64,000 nucleotides of DNA. Origin: Gammaproteobacteria bacterium (GTDB taxonomy: Bacteria; Pseudomonadota; Gammaproteobacteria; DSM-16500). A program made the translations under genes and the position numbers. The first letter of the stretch is position 1, and each line of letters starts with the position of its first letter. Location of the stretch: contig JARLJO010000023.1 in assembly GCA_031291175.1 (NCBI GenBank), positions 1-64,000 on the forward strand, given 5' to 3'. Shown here in pieces: positions 26,168 through 36,215 of the stretch. The notes under the pieces are model-generated. The model saw only the letters and a list, made by a program, of their open reading frames with translations. It did no database searches and was not told the origin of the DNA.

Positions 26168-27550
26168 CTAACTGATTTTCCAAGTCGTTCCATTAGAGCC
26201 ATCTTCTAATACAACAGACATGGCGGCTAGTTCGTCACGGATGCGGTCAGCCTCAGCCCACTCCTTGTCTTCACGTGCTTGATTGCGCGCAACTATGAGC
26301 TTTTCAATGTGTGCGGGATCAATAGTTAATTTTTCATTACCCGATTGCAAAAACGCCATGGGATCATCTTGCAAGATGCCAAGTACACCGCCCAGTTGAC
26401 GTAATAACGCACCGTGACTCGCTGCGGCAGCAATATCTTTTTCTCGTAAACGTTGGATCTCGTGTGCGAGTTCGAATAAAACAGAAAAAGCAATGGGTGT
26501 ATTAAAGTCATCATTCATGGCTTGAATGAATTTGCTTTCATACGTTGTTTCTTTGGCAGGAGATGCTGTCGGCAAATCTCGTAGCGCCGTATAGAAGCGT
26601 TCTAATGCACTGCGTGACTGGGTGATAGCGCTTTCTGAAAATTGTAAAGGACTACGATAATGGCTGGTAATTAAAAAATATCGCATGACCTCAGGCGCGT
26701 GATTTTTCAATAAGTCACGTATGGTGGAGAAGTTGCCTAAGGATTTTGACATTTTTTCTTTTTCGATTTGCAAGTAGCCTGCGTGCATCCAGAGGTTTAC
26801 AAACTTTTCACCTGTGGCGGATTCAGATTGTGCTACTTCATTTTCATGATGCGGAAAAATTAAATCTTTGCCGCCACCGTGAATATCGAAAGTGTTGCCT
26901 AGCATGGAGGTTGCCATGGCGGAGCATTCAATGTGCCAGCCTGGTCGTCCTTCGCCCCAAGGTGATTGCCATTTTGGTTCATTTGGCTTAGCCAGTTTCC
27001 ACAGAACAAAATCCAACGGATCGCGTTTCACGTCATTGATTTCAACGCGTGCTCCACTTTCCAGTTTGTCTATGTCACGATGCGCAAGGCAACCATAATT
27101 TTTGAAGCTGCGAACATCAAAGTACACATCGCCATTAGAAGCCACATACGCATTGCCATTACTGAGCAATTTTTCGATTAAGCTTATGATTTGCGGTATG
27201 AATTCGGTGGCGCGTGGTTCATGATCAGGCATTAGCAAGCCAATGGCGGTGAAGTCTTCATGCATGGCTTGCGTAAAACGCTCAACTAATTGCAAAAAAT
27301 CTTCTTTGTTTTCATTTGAGCGCTTAATGATTTTGTCATCAATGTCAGTGATATTGCGGATGTAGGTCACATCCATTCCTTGCCATCTGAGATAACGAAT
27401 CGCGACATCAAACGCAGTATAGGTTCTCGCGTGACCCAAATGGCAATAATCATAAACAGTGACGCCACAGACGTAAATTTTCACTTTACCCTGCTCTATT
27501 GGTTTAAAAACCTCTTTTTTTCGCGTCAAACTATTATAAATCGTCAGCAT
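26168..27550 (-). CDS. cysS: Cysteinyl-tRNA synthetase
   Basis: A 460-residue class I synthetase that charges tRNA-Cys. The zinc Cys and HIGH motif read CGVTVYDYCHLGHARTY (~28-44). The further zinc ligands lie in WHIECSAMA (~205) and FPHHENE (~232). KMSKS is EKMSKSLGNF (~265). A C-terminal helical anticodon-binding region follows. The start overlaps the gltX stop by 17 bases, so the two synthetases are translated from one message. Confidence 0.97.
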   Translation of the reverse strand: MLTIYNSLTRKKEVFKPIEQGKVKIYVCGVTVYDYCHLGHARTYTAFDVAIRYLRWQGMDVTYIRNITDIDDKIIKRSNENKEDFLQLVERFTQAMHEDFTAIGLLMPDHEPRATEFIPQIISLIEKLLSNGNAYVASNGDVYFDVRSFKNYGCLAHRDIDKLESGARVEINDVKRDPLDFVLWKLAKPNEPKWQSPWGEGRPGWHIECSAMATSMLGNTFDIHGGGKDLIFPHHENEVAQSESATGEKFVNLWMHAGYLQIEKEKMSKSLGNFSTIRDLLKNHAPEVMRYFLITSHYRSPLQFSESAITQSRSALERFYTALRDLPTASPAKETTYESKFIQAMNDDFNTPIAFSVLFELAHEIQRLREKDIAAAASHGALLRQLGGVLGILQDDPMAFLQSGNEKLTIDPAHIEKLIVARNQAREDKEWAEADRIRDELAAMSVVLEDGSNGTTWKIS

Positions 27551-28961
27551 TGTTTTTCCTCACTAGGTCGAGTGCGTAGTCAAAACGCAGTTGCATTTTT
27601 TCTTTGCCAAGCAGGCCTACTACTTGGAGTAACTCAGGACCATGTTCTTGGCCGGTTAGTGCAACTCGTACGGGCATAAATAATTTTTTGCCTGAAACAT
27701 GCAGTTCGGTTTTGAGATCCTCTAAGACACGTTTTAAATCAGCGCCATGAGCTTCGACGGATTTTAGAACGGCTATAAAAAAGGGTTCACCCGCTTCTTT
27801 AAGAATCGCCAATTGCGCATCGTTAAATTGCAGTTGATTACCGAATAAAATGTCAACCCATTCGTTGGCTTCTTTTGGAAAACAAATGTTAGGTACAATG
27901 GCTTCAACAAATAAATCGCGTAATGATTCAGGGATAGCCTTTTTGATATCTTTGCCTAGCCATTCCCAAGAGGCATCTTTGTCTTGCGCCATGACAGCTT
28001 CTTTTTGCCAATGTAGCAATTGCGCTTTATCAAAGCGCGCTGATGCCTTGCTGATTTTTTCGAGGTGAAAGTTTTTTGCGAGGTCACTGAAGCAAAGTAA
28101 TTTTTGGCTGTCATAGGTGTGACTGAGTCTTGCCAGGTAATTTAATACGGCGCGAGCTAGGTAACCTTGCTCATGAAGGTCGTGCAAGCTAAAGCTACCA
28201 TGACGTTTCGATAATGGTGTGCCGTCATCACCTGTAATCAATGAAAGGTGGCCATACTGTGGTGTATGTAATTGTAGTGCATCTAAAATCATTAATTGTC
28301 GAGGCGTGTTAGCCAGGTGATCTTCGCCGCGTAATACGTGCGTCACTTTCATTAATGCATCATCTATTGCATTGCAAAACATAAATGAAGCTGTGCCTTC
28401 AGCGCGTCGAATAATAAAATCGCCGATGTCGTCACTATTAAAATGTTGCGGGCCTTTTACTGTGTCTTCAAAATTTATCGCTTTTTTTAAAGGCACTAAA
28501 AAGCGTAGCGCAGGTTTTTTGCCTTCCGCTATTTTTGCTTCAATTTGTTCTAGGGTCAAATTGCGACAAGTCCCAGGATAGCGTGGCGGTTGTCCGCGGG
28601 ATAATTGAATTTTGCGATTGAGAGCAAGCTCTTGATCGCTGCAAAAGCAAGGGTACGCTAAATTGCGTTCTTCTAATTCTAAATAATATTTCGCATAAAT
28701 ATCGGCGCGCTTGGACTGCCAGTAAGGGCCATTAGGGCCTTCAATGCCAGGGCCTTCCTGCCAGTGGATGCCTAACCACTTAAGATCTTCTTGTAAAATT
28801 TCTGCGTACTTAAGTTCAGAACGCGCGGCATCTGTATCTTCAATACGTAAAATAAAATGACCGTCAGATTTTTTAGCGAATAAAGCGCTAAATAAAGCAG
28901 CGCGTACGTTGCCTAGATGTAACATACCGGTTGGGCTAGGGGAAAAACGGGTTCTAATCAT
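27534..28961 (-). CDS. gltX: Glutamyl-tRNA synthetase
   Basis: A 475-residue class I synthetase. It begins [20 protein letters not shown], with HIGH as HLGN. LRIEDTD is at ~42, the zinc-binding CFCSD ... YPGTCR at ~105-135, and KMSKS as [10 protein letters not shown] (~250). The C-terminal anticodon-binding domain is complete. It overlaps pdxJ by 4 bases (ATGA) and cysS by 17 bases. Pairing gltX with cysS in one transcript is a recognised arrangement in several bacteria. Whether it also charges tRNA-Gln cannot be judged here. Confidence 0.96.
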   Translation of the reverse strand: MIRTRFSPSPTGMLHLGNVRAALFSALFAKKSDGHFILRIEDTDAARSELKYAEILQEDLKWLGIHWQEGPGIEGPNGPYWQSKRADIYAKYYLELEERNLAYPCFCSDQELALNRKIQLSRGQPPRYPGTCRNLTLEQIEAKIAEGKKPALRFLVPLKKAINFEDTVKGPQHFNSDDIGDFIIRRAEGTASFMFCNAIDDALMKVTHVLRGEDHLANTPRQLMILDALQLHTPQYGHLSLITGDDGTPLSKRHGSFSLHDLHEQGYLARAVLNYLARLSHTYDSQKLLCFSDLAKNFHLEKISKASARFDKAQLLHWQKEAVMAQDKDASWEWLGKDIKKAIPESLRDLFVEAIVPNICFPKEANEWVDILFGNQLQFNDAQLAILKEAGEPFFIAVLKSVEAHGADLKRVLEDLKTELHVSGKKLFMPVRVALTGQEHGPELLQVVGLLGKEKMQLRFDYALDLVRKNNADDL

Positions 28962-29698
28962 TGTCTGGATTCCATCATTAAGCGTTTCATTTCGTGCACG
29001 GCATTTTCAAGACCAATAAAAATGGCTCTTGCTACAATGCCATGCCCTATGTTCAATTCATTGATTTCTGGGATGCGTGCAATGGCTTGTACATTTTGAT
29101 AATTCAAACCATGGCCAGCATTCACAACCAAGCCGGCTTGATGAGCGAATTCAACGGCGGTGATTATGCGATGTAGTTCTGCTTTGCGTTCTGCTGGTGT
29201 TCTGGCATCAGCATATTGCCCTGTGTGGATTTCGATGGTAGGAGCCTCCGCCCGAATGGCGGCCTCTATTTGTTTAAAATCAGGGTCGATAAAGAGTGAT
29301 ACATCAATTCCACGTGAGGCTAATTGTTTGCATGCGTCCGTGATTTGACTTTCTTGTGCTAGTACGTCAAGACCGCCTTCTGTGGTGAGCTCTTCTCTTT
29401 TTTCGGGGACAAGGCAGCAATGAATGGGCTGAATTTTTTCAGCGTAACGGATCATTGTGTCTGTCACTGCCATTTCGAGATTTAAACGGGTTAAGAGTAT
29501 CGCCTGAATGAGTTCGATATCGCGTTCTTGGATGTGCCTACGGTCTTCACGCAAGTGCACCGTGATACCATCCGCGCCGCCCTGCTCTGATGCATAGACC
29601 GCTTCCACTGGATCCGGGTAGCGTGTGTGACGCGCTTGGCGTAACGTTGCAACATGATCAATGTTGACGCCTAATAAAATATTTTCTGGGATTTTCAT
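28958..29698 (-). CDS. pdxJ: Pyridoxine 5'-phosphate synthase
   Basis: A 246-residue TIM-barrel enzyme that condenses 3-amino-2-oxopropyl phosphate with deoxyxylulose 5-phosphate in vitamin B6 synthesis. Signatures are [20 protein letters not shown] (~8-28), [16 protein letters not shown] (~41), [19 protein letters not shown] (~98), SLFIDPD (~140), EIHTGQYA (~158) and NAGHGLNY (~200). It is coupled by 4-base overlaps to recO upstream and gltX downstream, as recO-pdxJ often are. Confidence 0.97.
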   Translation of the reverse strand: MKIPENILLGVNIDHVATLRQARHTRYPDPVEAVYASEQGGADGITVHLREDRRHIQERDIELIQAILLTRLNLEMAVTDTMIRYAEKIQPIHCCLVPEKREELTTEGGLDVLAQESQITDACKQLASRGIDVSLFIDPDFKQIEAAIRAEAPTIEIHTGQYADARTPAERKAELHRIITAVEFAHQAGLVVNAGHGLNYQNVQAIARIPEINELNIGHGIVARAIFIGLENAVHEMKRLMMESRQ

Positions 29699-30423
29699 TC
29701 TGGCTTTGCCTCTTCCTTATCTTTTCGCATAAACAATTGTCGACTACGTAATTGATATTGCCCCAGTATCGGAGCCATGACGATGCGCATTAATCTTTTT
29801 GCATCACGTAGGCTGTCTTCGTCACTTAATTCTTCTGTTGCAAGCTGCAATAGGCTCTTGCCTGAAAAAATCATGGCAGTGAGCGGTTCGTTTTCCTGAC
29901 AAAGCTCAAAACCGTATTCGGGATGAAACCGATAATACCGGTCTTCGATAAAGCCTTGTTGGCTGCTAGCATCGTGCTGAAGTTGTAATCCATACCCTAA
30001 CTCATCGAGCAGTTTCATTTCAAATAATCGCAGGGTTTTTTGTTGTAAATCGGCACTCTGTAATTCTAACAGCGTATTTTGATAAATGGTATAAAGCTCT
30101 GGGTGTGGGTCATGTTTGTGCAGTACCCGTGTGAGTAATTCGTTTAAATATAGGCCGCTTAATAAACAATCCCCGACTAGTCTATTGGGATAACCATCGG
30201 ATTCTATGGTTTGTAATGTCATGATCTCTCCCCTGCCTTGCCAGGATATCAATATTGGCACAAAAGGCTGTAACAAGGAGCGGGTGCGTGAGCGGTTTTG
30301 TCTTACTCCTTTGGCCACGGCTGTGATTCGACCGTATTCTTTCGTAAAAAGGTCTAGCAAAACGCTGGTTTCGCGGTAAGGACGATGGTGCAATACAAAA
30401 GCGGGCTGAAGGGCGATGCGCAT
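29695..30423 (-). CDS. recO: DNA repair protein RecO
   Basis: A 242-residue recombination mediator that loads RecA in the RecFOR pathway. The N-terminal OB fold holds [20 protein letters not shown] (~9-29) and the motif [24 protein letters not shown] (~32-55, shown in part). A helical C-terminal domain follows. The zinc cysteines of some RecO proteins are missing, as in E. coli. It follows era after a 554-base repeat-filled gap, unusually long for this operon. Confidence 0.94.
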   Translation of the reverse strand: MRIALQPAFVLHHRPYRETSVLLDLFTKEYGRITAVAKGVRQNRSRTRSLLQPFVPILISWQGRGEIMTLQTIESDGYPNRLVGDCLLSGLYLNELLTRVLHKHDPHPELYTIYQNTLLELQSADLQQKTLRLFEMKLLDELGYGLQLQHDASSQQGFIEDRYYRFHPEYGFELCQENEPLTAMIFSGKSLLQLATEELSDEDSLRDAKRLMRIVMAPILGQYQLRSRQLFMRKDKEEAKPE

Positions 30424-30454
30424 AGGGAATTTAATGATTCCTTAGTAATAAATG

Positions 30455-30572
30455 GACTGGGGTCTTGTCAGGGTAGGTTTGCTTTTTTCGTGCTCACTGG
30501 CGTTCCGCGTGTAAAAAGCAAACCTACCCTGCCACCCCGTTTTTTTAACTCGCTTCCACTTACGTGGAAGCG
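30455..30572. repeat. Family B double-hairpin element, copy 1
   Basis: A first stem of 19 perfect pairs (CAGGGTAGGTTTGCTTTTT, 30469-30487, with its complement ending at 30531) is flanked by GGGGT/ACCCC. Then come GTTTTTTT and a second stem CGCTTCCAC/GTGGAAGCG (30551-30572). It lies in the gap between era and recO, next to family C. Confidence 0.85.
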
Positions 30573-30614
30573 AAAAAAACATATTTATCGGGCAATAATG
30601 CGAATCTATTGTTT

Positions 30615-30925
30615 GCGTAGGTTGGGCTGAGCGCTTTTCGCGAAGCCCAACATCGTTAAAGCCCGCCAGTATCGCAGAGCCATAAGGTAATGTTGGGTTT
30701 CGTACCTCAACCCAACCTACATTTTTTGTTGAATAACGGCTCTGTCATTTCCGCGAAGGCGCGAAACTATTTCTGAAAGCCTCTATTAGCGTAGGTTGGG
30801 CTGAGCGCTTTTCGCGAAGCCCAACATCATTAAAGCCCACCGGTGTCGCTCAGTCATAGGTAATGTTGAGTTTCGCACCTCAACTCCTACGTTTCTTGTT
30901 GAATAATGGCTCTGTCATTCCTGCC
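30615..30925. repeat. Family C MITE-like element, tandemly duplicated
   Basis: Unit 1 (30617-30720) has 10-base terminal inverted repeats GTAGGTTGGG/CCCAACCTAC and an internal stem around GCGCTTTTCGCG. Unit 2 begins at 30789 with the same GCGTAGGTTGGGCTGAGCGC and has a decayed right end. The flank TTGTTGAATAA-GGCTCTGTCATT is repeated after each unit (30727, 30897), so ~170 bases were duplicated in tandem. No coding sequence. Confidence 0.8.
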
Positions 30926-30977
30926 TTCTGCGCAAGAATGACAATTATTCAAAGTTTGATTTATTCTCTACCTAGCC

Positions 30978-31868
30978 CTATTCAAAACCCAACGATTTCA
31001 ACGCGCGCTCATCATCAGTCCACTTGTCTTTAACTTTCACCCAAAGGCGCAGAAAGACTTTTTGATTTAATAATCTTTCAATGTCTTTGCGAGCCTTTGT
31101 GCCAATCAACTTCAAACGTTCGCCATTTTTGCCAATAACAATAGGCTTTTGGCCATCGCGCTCAACCCAAATGATCGCACTGATTTCAACGAGCTTGTCT
31201 TTTTCTTCGTAATTTTCAATTTCAACCGTGGTGCTATAGGGTACTTCTTGCTCTGTCGCATGAATTAATTTTTCACGAATTAATTCTGAAATTTGAAAAC
31301 GAAGGTTCTTATCCGTCACTTGCTCATCAGGATAAAGATGCGGGCCTTCTGGCAAGTATTCAGCAATTTTGGCTTCCAGTGCAGAAACATTATCGGCATA
31401 GCTCGCTGATAATGGAATGATGTCAGCAAAATCAAATTTGTTTTGTAACTTATTAATTAAAGGTAGTAACAAGCTTTTTGGTTTTAATTCGTCGATTTTG
31501 TTAATGGCTAAAATAACAGGCGCTTTTGCTTCTTTTAAGTGTGTCAGCACTAGCTCATCTTCTTTGTTCCAATGATCCGCTTCAACCATAAATACAACCA
31601 CGTCGGCATCCGCGATCACGGAGGTCGCTAGTTTATTCATGAAGCGATTCATCGCAAATTTTTCAATTTCGTGCATGCCAGGCGTATCAATATAAATGGC
31701 TTGATCTTGCTCATTTGACTTGATGCCTAAAATTTGGCTGCGCGTTGTTTGCGGTTTGGGGGAGGTAATACTGATTTTTTGCCCCAGAATGCAGTTAAGC
31801 AAGGTGGATTTGCCTACATTCGGACGGCCTACAATTGCGATATATCCACAGCGTGTTTTATCATTCAT
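30978..31868 (-). CDS. era: GTPase Era
   Basis: A 296-residue GTPase that assists 16S rRNA maturation and 30S assembly. G1 is GRPNVGKSTLL (~14), G2 TSPKPQTTRSQI (~36), G3 DTPGMHE (~61), G4 NKID (~121). A C-terminal KH domain carries IGKNGERLKLIGTKAR (~235). The start overlaps the rnc stop by 4 bases, the classical rnc-era coupling. The downstream gap to recO is filled by repeat elements. Confidence 0.97.
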   Translation of the reverse strand: MNDKTRCGYIAIVGRPNVGKSTLLNCILGQKISITSPKPQTTRSQILGIKSNEQDQAIYIDTPGMHEIEKFAMNRFMNKLATSVIADADVVVFMVEADHWNKEDELVLTHLKEAKAPVILAINKIDELKPKSLLLPLINKLQNKFDFADIIPLSASYADNVSALEAKIAEYLPEGPHLYPDEQVTDKNLRFQISELIREKLIHATEQEVPYSTTVEIENYEEKDKLVEISAIIWVERDGQKPIVIGKNGERLKLIGTKARKDIERLLNQKVFLRLWVKVKDKWTDDERALKSLGFE

Positions 31869-32530
31869 TTTTTAATTGTTCCTAACATGGCTTCAGCGGC
31901 GTCTTGTTCTGCACGTCGACGACTCGTACCTTTACCTATAATTTTTTCGTCTAAGCCTTCAATTTGACAGCTTACCACAAAAACTTGTTGATGAGCCTCG
32001 CCTTCTACGTCGACAACGGTGTAGACAGGCAGGGGTTTTCGCAGTCCTTGCAAGTATTCTTGTAAAATTGTTTTGGGATCTTTGTGACTTGCGGCATTGG
32101 ATAAGTTTTGGAGTAATGGCTCATACCATCTTAAAACGCACTCACGGACTTTTTCAAAGCCGCCATCTAAATAAATGGCGCCAATCAGCGCTTCCATCGC
32201 GCAAGAGAGTATCGATTGGCGTTCATTGCCGCCGCTTTTCAGCTCACCTGGGCCAAGGTGCATGTAGCGGCCAAGTGAAAAGCTTCGCGCGACATCCGCT
32301 AGTGTATCCCGATTGATTAACGTGGCGCGCCATCGGCTTAATTCCCCTTCTTGTGAGCGGGGAAATTGTATATACAGTGCTTCGGCAATGATTAAATTGA
32401 CAATGGAATCGCCTAGAAATTCCAGGCGTTCATTGTTGTCATTGTGACTGCTACGATGCGTCAGTGCAGTTGTTAATAATTTGGGTGTCGTAAACTGGTA
32501 TTTTAGTTTGCGGCATAATTCATCACTCAT
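31865..32530 (-). CDS. rnc: Ribonuclease III
   Basis: A 221-residue double-strand-specific endonuclease that processes rRNA precursors and structured RNAs. The catalytic signature ERLEFLGDSIVNLIIAEAL is at ~35-53, and the second acidic site in AMEALIGAIYLDGG at ~110-124. A C-terminal dsRNA-binding domain spans ~150-221. The length is close to E. coli RNase III (226). It lies between lepB and era, the standard order. Confidence 0.97.
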   Translation of the reverse strand: MSDELCRKLKYQFTTPKLLTTALTHRSSHNDNNERLEFLGDSIVNLIIAEALYIQFPRSQEGELSRWRATLINRDTLADVARSFSLGRYMHLGPGELKSGGNERQSILSCAMEALIGAIYLDGGFEKVRECVLRWYEPLLQNLSNAASHKDPKTILQEYLQGLRKPLPVYTVVDVEGEAHQQVFVVSCQIEGLDEKIIGKGTSRRRAEQDAAEAMLGTIKK

Positions 32531-32547
32531 TGCGTACTACTCTTCTC

Positions 32548-33360
32548 TTAATGAATTTGGTTAACTAATCGATCCCATCGCACGGTATGTTTGATTGAGT
32601 CCCAGCTCATCCAAACCATCACGGCTTTGCCAACGATATTTTTATCTGGCACAAAACCCCAGAATCGACTGTCTGCACTGTCATCACGATTGTCACCCAT
32701 GACGAAGTACATGCCTGCTGGCACGACAATGTCATTAAAGTTATAAGGTGGTTGGCCTGGATTTTGATAAATAGCGTGTTTGATTCCTAGCAGGTCTTCC
32801 TGCTTTTTAACCACATCAATGGTGTTACCTTGCGCATCAATTCGGCTCGACGGCTCATTCGTATCTTGTTTGATTTCCTGGCCATTGATGTATAGCACTT
32901 TGTTAATATATTTAATGTGGTCGCCAGGTACCCCAATAATACGTTTGATGAAATCCACGGAAGGATTCGGCGGCCAGCGGAATACCATGATGTCGCCACG
33001 TTTAGGTTCACCCGTTTTAAACACGGTTTTGTGAGCAACGGGTAGGCGAATGCCATAGTCAAATTTATTCACGACGATAAAATCACCGACTAATAATGTA
33101 GGTTCGAGTGAGCTTGATGGAATACGAAATGGTTCATATAAAAAGGAACGGAGTAAAAACACAATAATGAGTACGGGGAAAAATGATATGGCGTAATCAA
33201 TAATGATTGGCAATTTCATTTCAGGTGGGTTGCTTACCCCTTGGGTGGCTTTTTCATAAGCGGCTTTGCGTTTTTTAGCCAGGAAAAGCTTATCATAAAG
33301 TGCGATTAGCCCTGTTACCACGACGGCGTAAAACAATATTAATTCAAAATTAAAATTCAT
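32548..33360 (-). CDS. lepB: Signal peptidase I
   Basis: A 270-residue inner-membrane protease that removes Sec/Tat signal peptides. Two N-terminal membrane helices (~5-25, ~58-75) precede the periplasmic catalytic domain. The Ser box reads FRIPSSSLEPTLLVGDFIVV (~92), with Leu where Met is common. The Lys box is DFIKRIIGVPGD (~138), and the late motif is YFVMGDNRDDSADSRFWGFV (~220). GGAG precedes the ATG. It is downstream of lepA, from which a family B element separates it. Confidence 0.96.
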   Translation of the reverse strand: MNFNFELILFYAVVVTGLIALYDKLFLAKKRKAAYEKATQGVSNPPEMKLPIIIDYAISFFPVLIIVFLLRSFLYEPFRIPSSSLEPTLLVGDFIVVNKFDYGIRLPVAHKTVFKTGEPKRGDIMVFRWPPNPSVDFIKRIIGVPGDHIKYINKVLYINGQEIKQDTNEPSSRIDAQGNTIDVVKKQEDLLGIKHAIYQNPGQPPYNFNDIVVPAGMYFVMGDNRDDSADSRFWGFVPDKNIVGKAVMVWMSWDSIKHTVRWDRLVNQIH

Positions 33361-33431
33361 TTAGTTGCTCCAGAGCATGCATGAAGATTATCTTGTCTTC
33401 TTTCTTTGTTTATTTAAATAAAGAGAAAGAT

Positions 33432-33557
33432 GACTGGGGTCCTGTCATGGTAGGTTTACTTTTTTCGTGCTCGCCAGAGGCTCCGCGCGTAAAAAGTAAA
33501 CCTACCCTGCCACCCCGTTTTTTTTAATTTATTTCCACTATCATGGAAATAAATTAA
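33432..33557. repeat. Family B double-hairpin element, copy 2
   Basis: The first stem carries GTAGGTTTACTTTTT and its complement, so the G:C pair of copy 1 is replaced by A:T on both sides. There is one mismatch (CATGG). It is followed by GTTTTTTTT and a second stem of 14 pairs, TTAATTTATTTCCA/TGGAAATAAATTAA. It lies between lepA and lepB. Confidence 0.85.
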
Positions 33558-33564
33558 AGATAAA

Positions 33565-35358
33565 TTATTTTTTATCTACTTTTAAAATAGCTAAAAACGC
33601 TTCTTGTGGTATTTCAACACTACCCACTTGTTTCATGCGTTTTTTACCTTCTTTTTGTTTTTCCAGCAATTTACGTTTACGTGAGACGTCACCACCATAA
33701 CATTTAGCAATAACGTTTTTGCGTAGTGCTTTAACTGTGGTGCGCGAGATAATGTTCGCGCCAATGGTGGCTTGAATTGCAACGTCATACATTTGACGTG
33801 GAATGAGCTCTTGCATTTTTTCCGCGATTTGGCGGCCTTTAAATGTCGCTTGGTCGCGATGCACAATGAAAGTTAATGCGTCAACTTTTTCGCCATTAAT
33901 CAATAAATCTAATTTAACCAAATCCGATTCTTGAAAATACGAGAAAGTATAATCCAATGACGCATAGCCACGGCTTACCGATTTTAGTCTGTCAAAAAAA
34001 TCTAACACAACTTCATTCATCGGTATTTCGTAGGTAAGCGAAACTTGATTGCCAAGATAAAGCATGTTTTTTTGCACGCCGCGTTTTTCAATGCAGAGTG
34101 TCATGACATTGCCAAGATATTGTTGTGGTACCAAAATGTTGGCTTTGCAAATTGGCTCACGAATTTCATCAATGTGATTCACGGGCGGCAGTTTTGCAGG
34201 GTTATCGACATGCAGGATTTCACCTTTTGTCGTTAACACTTCATAGATTACCGTGGGTGCCGTGGTGATTAAATCGAGGTTATATTCACGTTCCAGGCGC
34301 TCTTGGACGATTTCCATGTGAAGCATGCCTAAGAAGCCACAACGAAAACCAAAACCTAGTGCTTCAGAAGATTCAGGTTCAAAAAACAAGGCCGCATCGT
34401 TTAAGCAGAGCTTTGCTAACGCTTCACGAAAAGCAGGAAAATCATCAGAGCTAATCGGGAATAATCCAGCATACACTTGGGGCTGGACTTTTTTAAAGCC
34501 CGGTAACATTTCAGTGGCAGCTTTGTGCGTGTGCGTTAAGGTATCACCCACTGGCGCGCCATTAATTTCTTTGATGCCCGCGACCACGTAGCCTACTTCG
34601 CCTGCGCGTAATATGCCGGTGGGTTCGCGTTTGGGAGTAAAAATACCAATGCCGCCTACTTCATGGCTTCTGCCGGTAGACATGACCAGCATTTTTTCGC
34701 CGACTTTCAGCGTGCCGTTTTTAACGCGCACTAGCGAGACAACGCCAAGATAGCTGTCAAACCACGAGTCAATAATTAATGCTTGGAGTGGCGCATTCGG
34801 ATCGCCTACGGGTGGTGGAATGTCAGCAATTAATCTTTCCAAAAGATCCGTGATGCCAATACCGGTTTTTGCGCTTACACGAATGGCGTTTTGTGCTTCT
34901 AAACCGATAATTTCTTCGATTTCTTTAATAACGCGATCGGGGTCAGCTTGTGGCAAGTCAATTTTATTTAAGACAGGCAGGACTTCCAGGCCTTGTTCTA
35001 AGGCGGTGTAGCAGACAGCCAATGTTTGGGCTTCTACCCCTTGTCCGGCGTCCACTACCAGCAATGCGCCTTCACAGGCCGCCAGTGAGCGTGAAACCTC
35101 ATAGGCAAAATCCACGTGCCCTGGTGTGTCAATAAAATTCAGTTGATAGGTTTGACCATCGAGCGCCTTGTAATTCAAGGTCACACTATGGGCCTTGATG
35201 GTGATGCCACGCTCGCGCTCCAGATCCATGGAATCTAGCACTTGTGCGGACATTTCGCGGTCAGCAAGGCCACCACAAATTTGAATAAGGCGATCGGCTA
35301 GGGTCGATTTGCCATGATCAATATGAGCAATAATAGAAAAGTTACGAATATGTTGCAT
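33565..35358 (-). CDS. lepA: Elongation factor 4 (LepA)
   Basis: A 597-residue translational GTPase that back-translocates or rescues ribosomes. It starts at the ATG at 35358 ([19 protein letters not shown]), the universal LepA start; an upstream in-frame GTG at 35373 is less likely. G1 [10 protein letters not shown]3 DTPGHVDF, G4 NKIDLP. The LepA-specific C-terminal domain is complete ([20 protein letters not shown], ~555). It leads the lepA-lepB-rnc-era series, but the family B element before lepB may uncouple expression. Confidence 0.97.
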   Translation of the reverse strand: MQHIRNFSIIAHIDHGKSTLADRLIQICGGLADREMSAQVLDSMDLERERGITIKAHSVTLNYKALDGQTYQLNFIDTPGHVDFAYEVSRSLAACEGALLVVDAGQGVEAQTLAVCYTALEQGLEVLPVLNKIDLPQADPDRVIKEIEEIIGLEAQNAIRVSAKTGIGITDLLERLIADIPPPVGDPNAPLQALIIDSWFDSYLGVVSLVRVKNGTLKVGEKMLVMSTGRSHEVGGIGIFTPKREPTGILRAGEVGYVVAGIKEINGAPVGDTLTHTHKAATEMLPGFKKVQPQVYAGLFPISSDDFPAFREALAKLCLNDAALFFEPESSEALGFGFRCGFLGMLHMEIVQERLEREYNLDLITTAPTVIYEVLTTKGEILHVDNPAKLPPVNHIDEIREPICKANILVPQQYLGNVMTLCIEKRGVQKNMLYLGNQVSLTYEIPMNEVVLDFFDRLKSVSRGYASLDYTFSYFQESDLVKLDLLINGEKVDALTFIVHRDQATFKGRQIAEKMQELIPRQMYDVAIQATIGANIISRTTVKALRKNVIAKCYGGDVSRKRKLLEKQKEGKKRMKQVGSVEIPQEAFLAILKVDKK

Positions 35359-35445
35359 AATTCTCACAAACACTAAAATAAAGCTGCTGATAGTAGCGCA
35401 TTTTCATGGGATATACTACCGATAACAGAGATCAAAATCAGAGGC

Positions 35446-35889
35446 TTAGTGGCGCGCTTTTTCTGCTTCATAGGCTTGGTTCGTGCGCAGCTGCACCAAT
35501 AATTGCCTGTAGGTGTCTGCCGCCAGGGAATCACGAAAGATGAGACAGGTGCGTTTTTGCTTTTGCCCGGTAATCTGAAAGCGCAAAATACATAACCAGG
35601 TGGTTATCGTGCTGTCAGGGCAGAGTTCAGCCGATGAAGTTCGCAAGCGGTCATGCAAAAGCCAACCTGATGCATCGAATGTCAGTTTAGAAATCGCAGG
35701 ACCTCCAGTTAGGAGGCCATAATTTCGAATGATAGATATCCCATACCGCATCGTAACAGCGAGGAGAAACGCCCTTGCCCATCGATTTAAGTTTAAAGAA
35801 ATGATCAAGACTAGCGTCAGAATTAGGGTCAGTGACGCCAGCACAATAAAAAATTTAGACGGTTTAAGCTTTATGTCGAGTTTCTGCAT
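35446..35889 (-). CDS. ygfX: YgfX-like membrane protein (SdhE partner)
   Basis: A 147-residue protein with two close membrane helices (~12-32 and ~37-52, FFIVLASLTLILTLVLIISL ... WARAFLLAVTM). The C-terminal soluble part ends in a conserved-looking LIFRDSLAADTYRQLLVQLR. Topology, size and position right after sdhE, with a 26-base overlap, match YgfX/CptA. In E. coli this was first described as the toxin of a pair and later as an SdhE-associated membrane protein. The family call leans on context. Confidence 0.72.
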   Translation of the reverse strand: MQKLDIKLKPSKFFIVLASLTLILTLVLIISLNLNRWARAFLLAVTMRYGISIIRNYGLLTGGPAISKLTFDASGWLLHDRLRTSSAELCPDSTITTWLCILRFQITGQKQKRTCLIFRDSLAADTYRQLLVQLRTNQAYEAEKARH

Positions 35890-36127
35890 GGTGACGGATC
35901 ATCTCAATCATTTTCGCGGAATCAGGATTGGCGCAGATTTCTTTGCCCGTTAACCACATAAACAGATCTTGGTCATTATTGGTTAAAAAATGCTCAAATA
36001 AGTCCTGTTCGTTCTTCGGTAACTTGGAATAGGCTTCTGTTAAAAAATTACCCAATAAAACATCAAGTTCTAACATGCCACGACGACAGGCCCATCGCAA
36101 TTGGGGAGGAACTTCGGTCATATTCAT
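35864..36127 (-). CDS. sdhE: FAD assembly factor SdhE
   Basis: 87 residues. The motif RRGMLELDVLLGNFL (~16-30) is the SdhE/CptB signature RRGMxELD needed for covalent flavinylation of succinate dehydrogenase. A five-helix bundle with FEHFLTNNDQDLFMWLTG (~45-62) follows. GAGG stands just before the ATG at 36127; a second ATG two codons later is also possible. It overlaps ygfX by 26 bases. Confidence 0.93.
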   Translation of the reverse strand: MNMTEVPPQLRWACRRGMLELDVLLGNFLTEAYSKLPKNEQDLFEHFLTNNDQDLFMWLTGKEICANPDSAKMIEMIRHHAETRHKA

Positions 36128-36215
36128 TTAACCTCGTTAAACTGTTATATAATTAAGAGTATGAGGAGAGATTAGCCTAAAAAGGAAAAACAGCAAAACG
36201 ATAAATGGTGGCACT

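Noticed and set aside
30469-30548. Family B stems as simple terminators
   Set aside because: They are followed by T runs on the plus strand, but all neighbouring genes are on the minus strand and the same double-stem unit recurs, so a repeat element explains them better.
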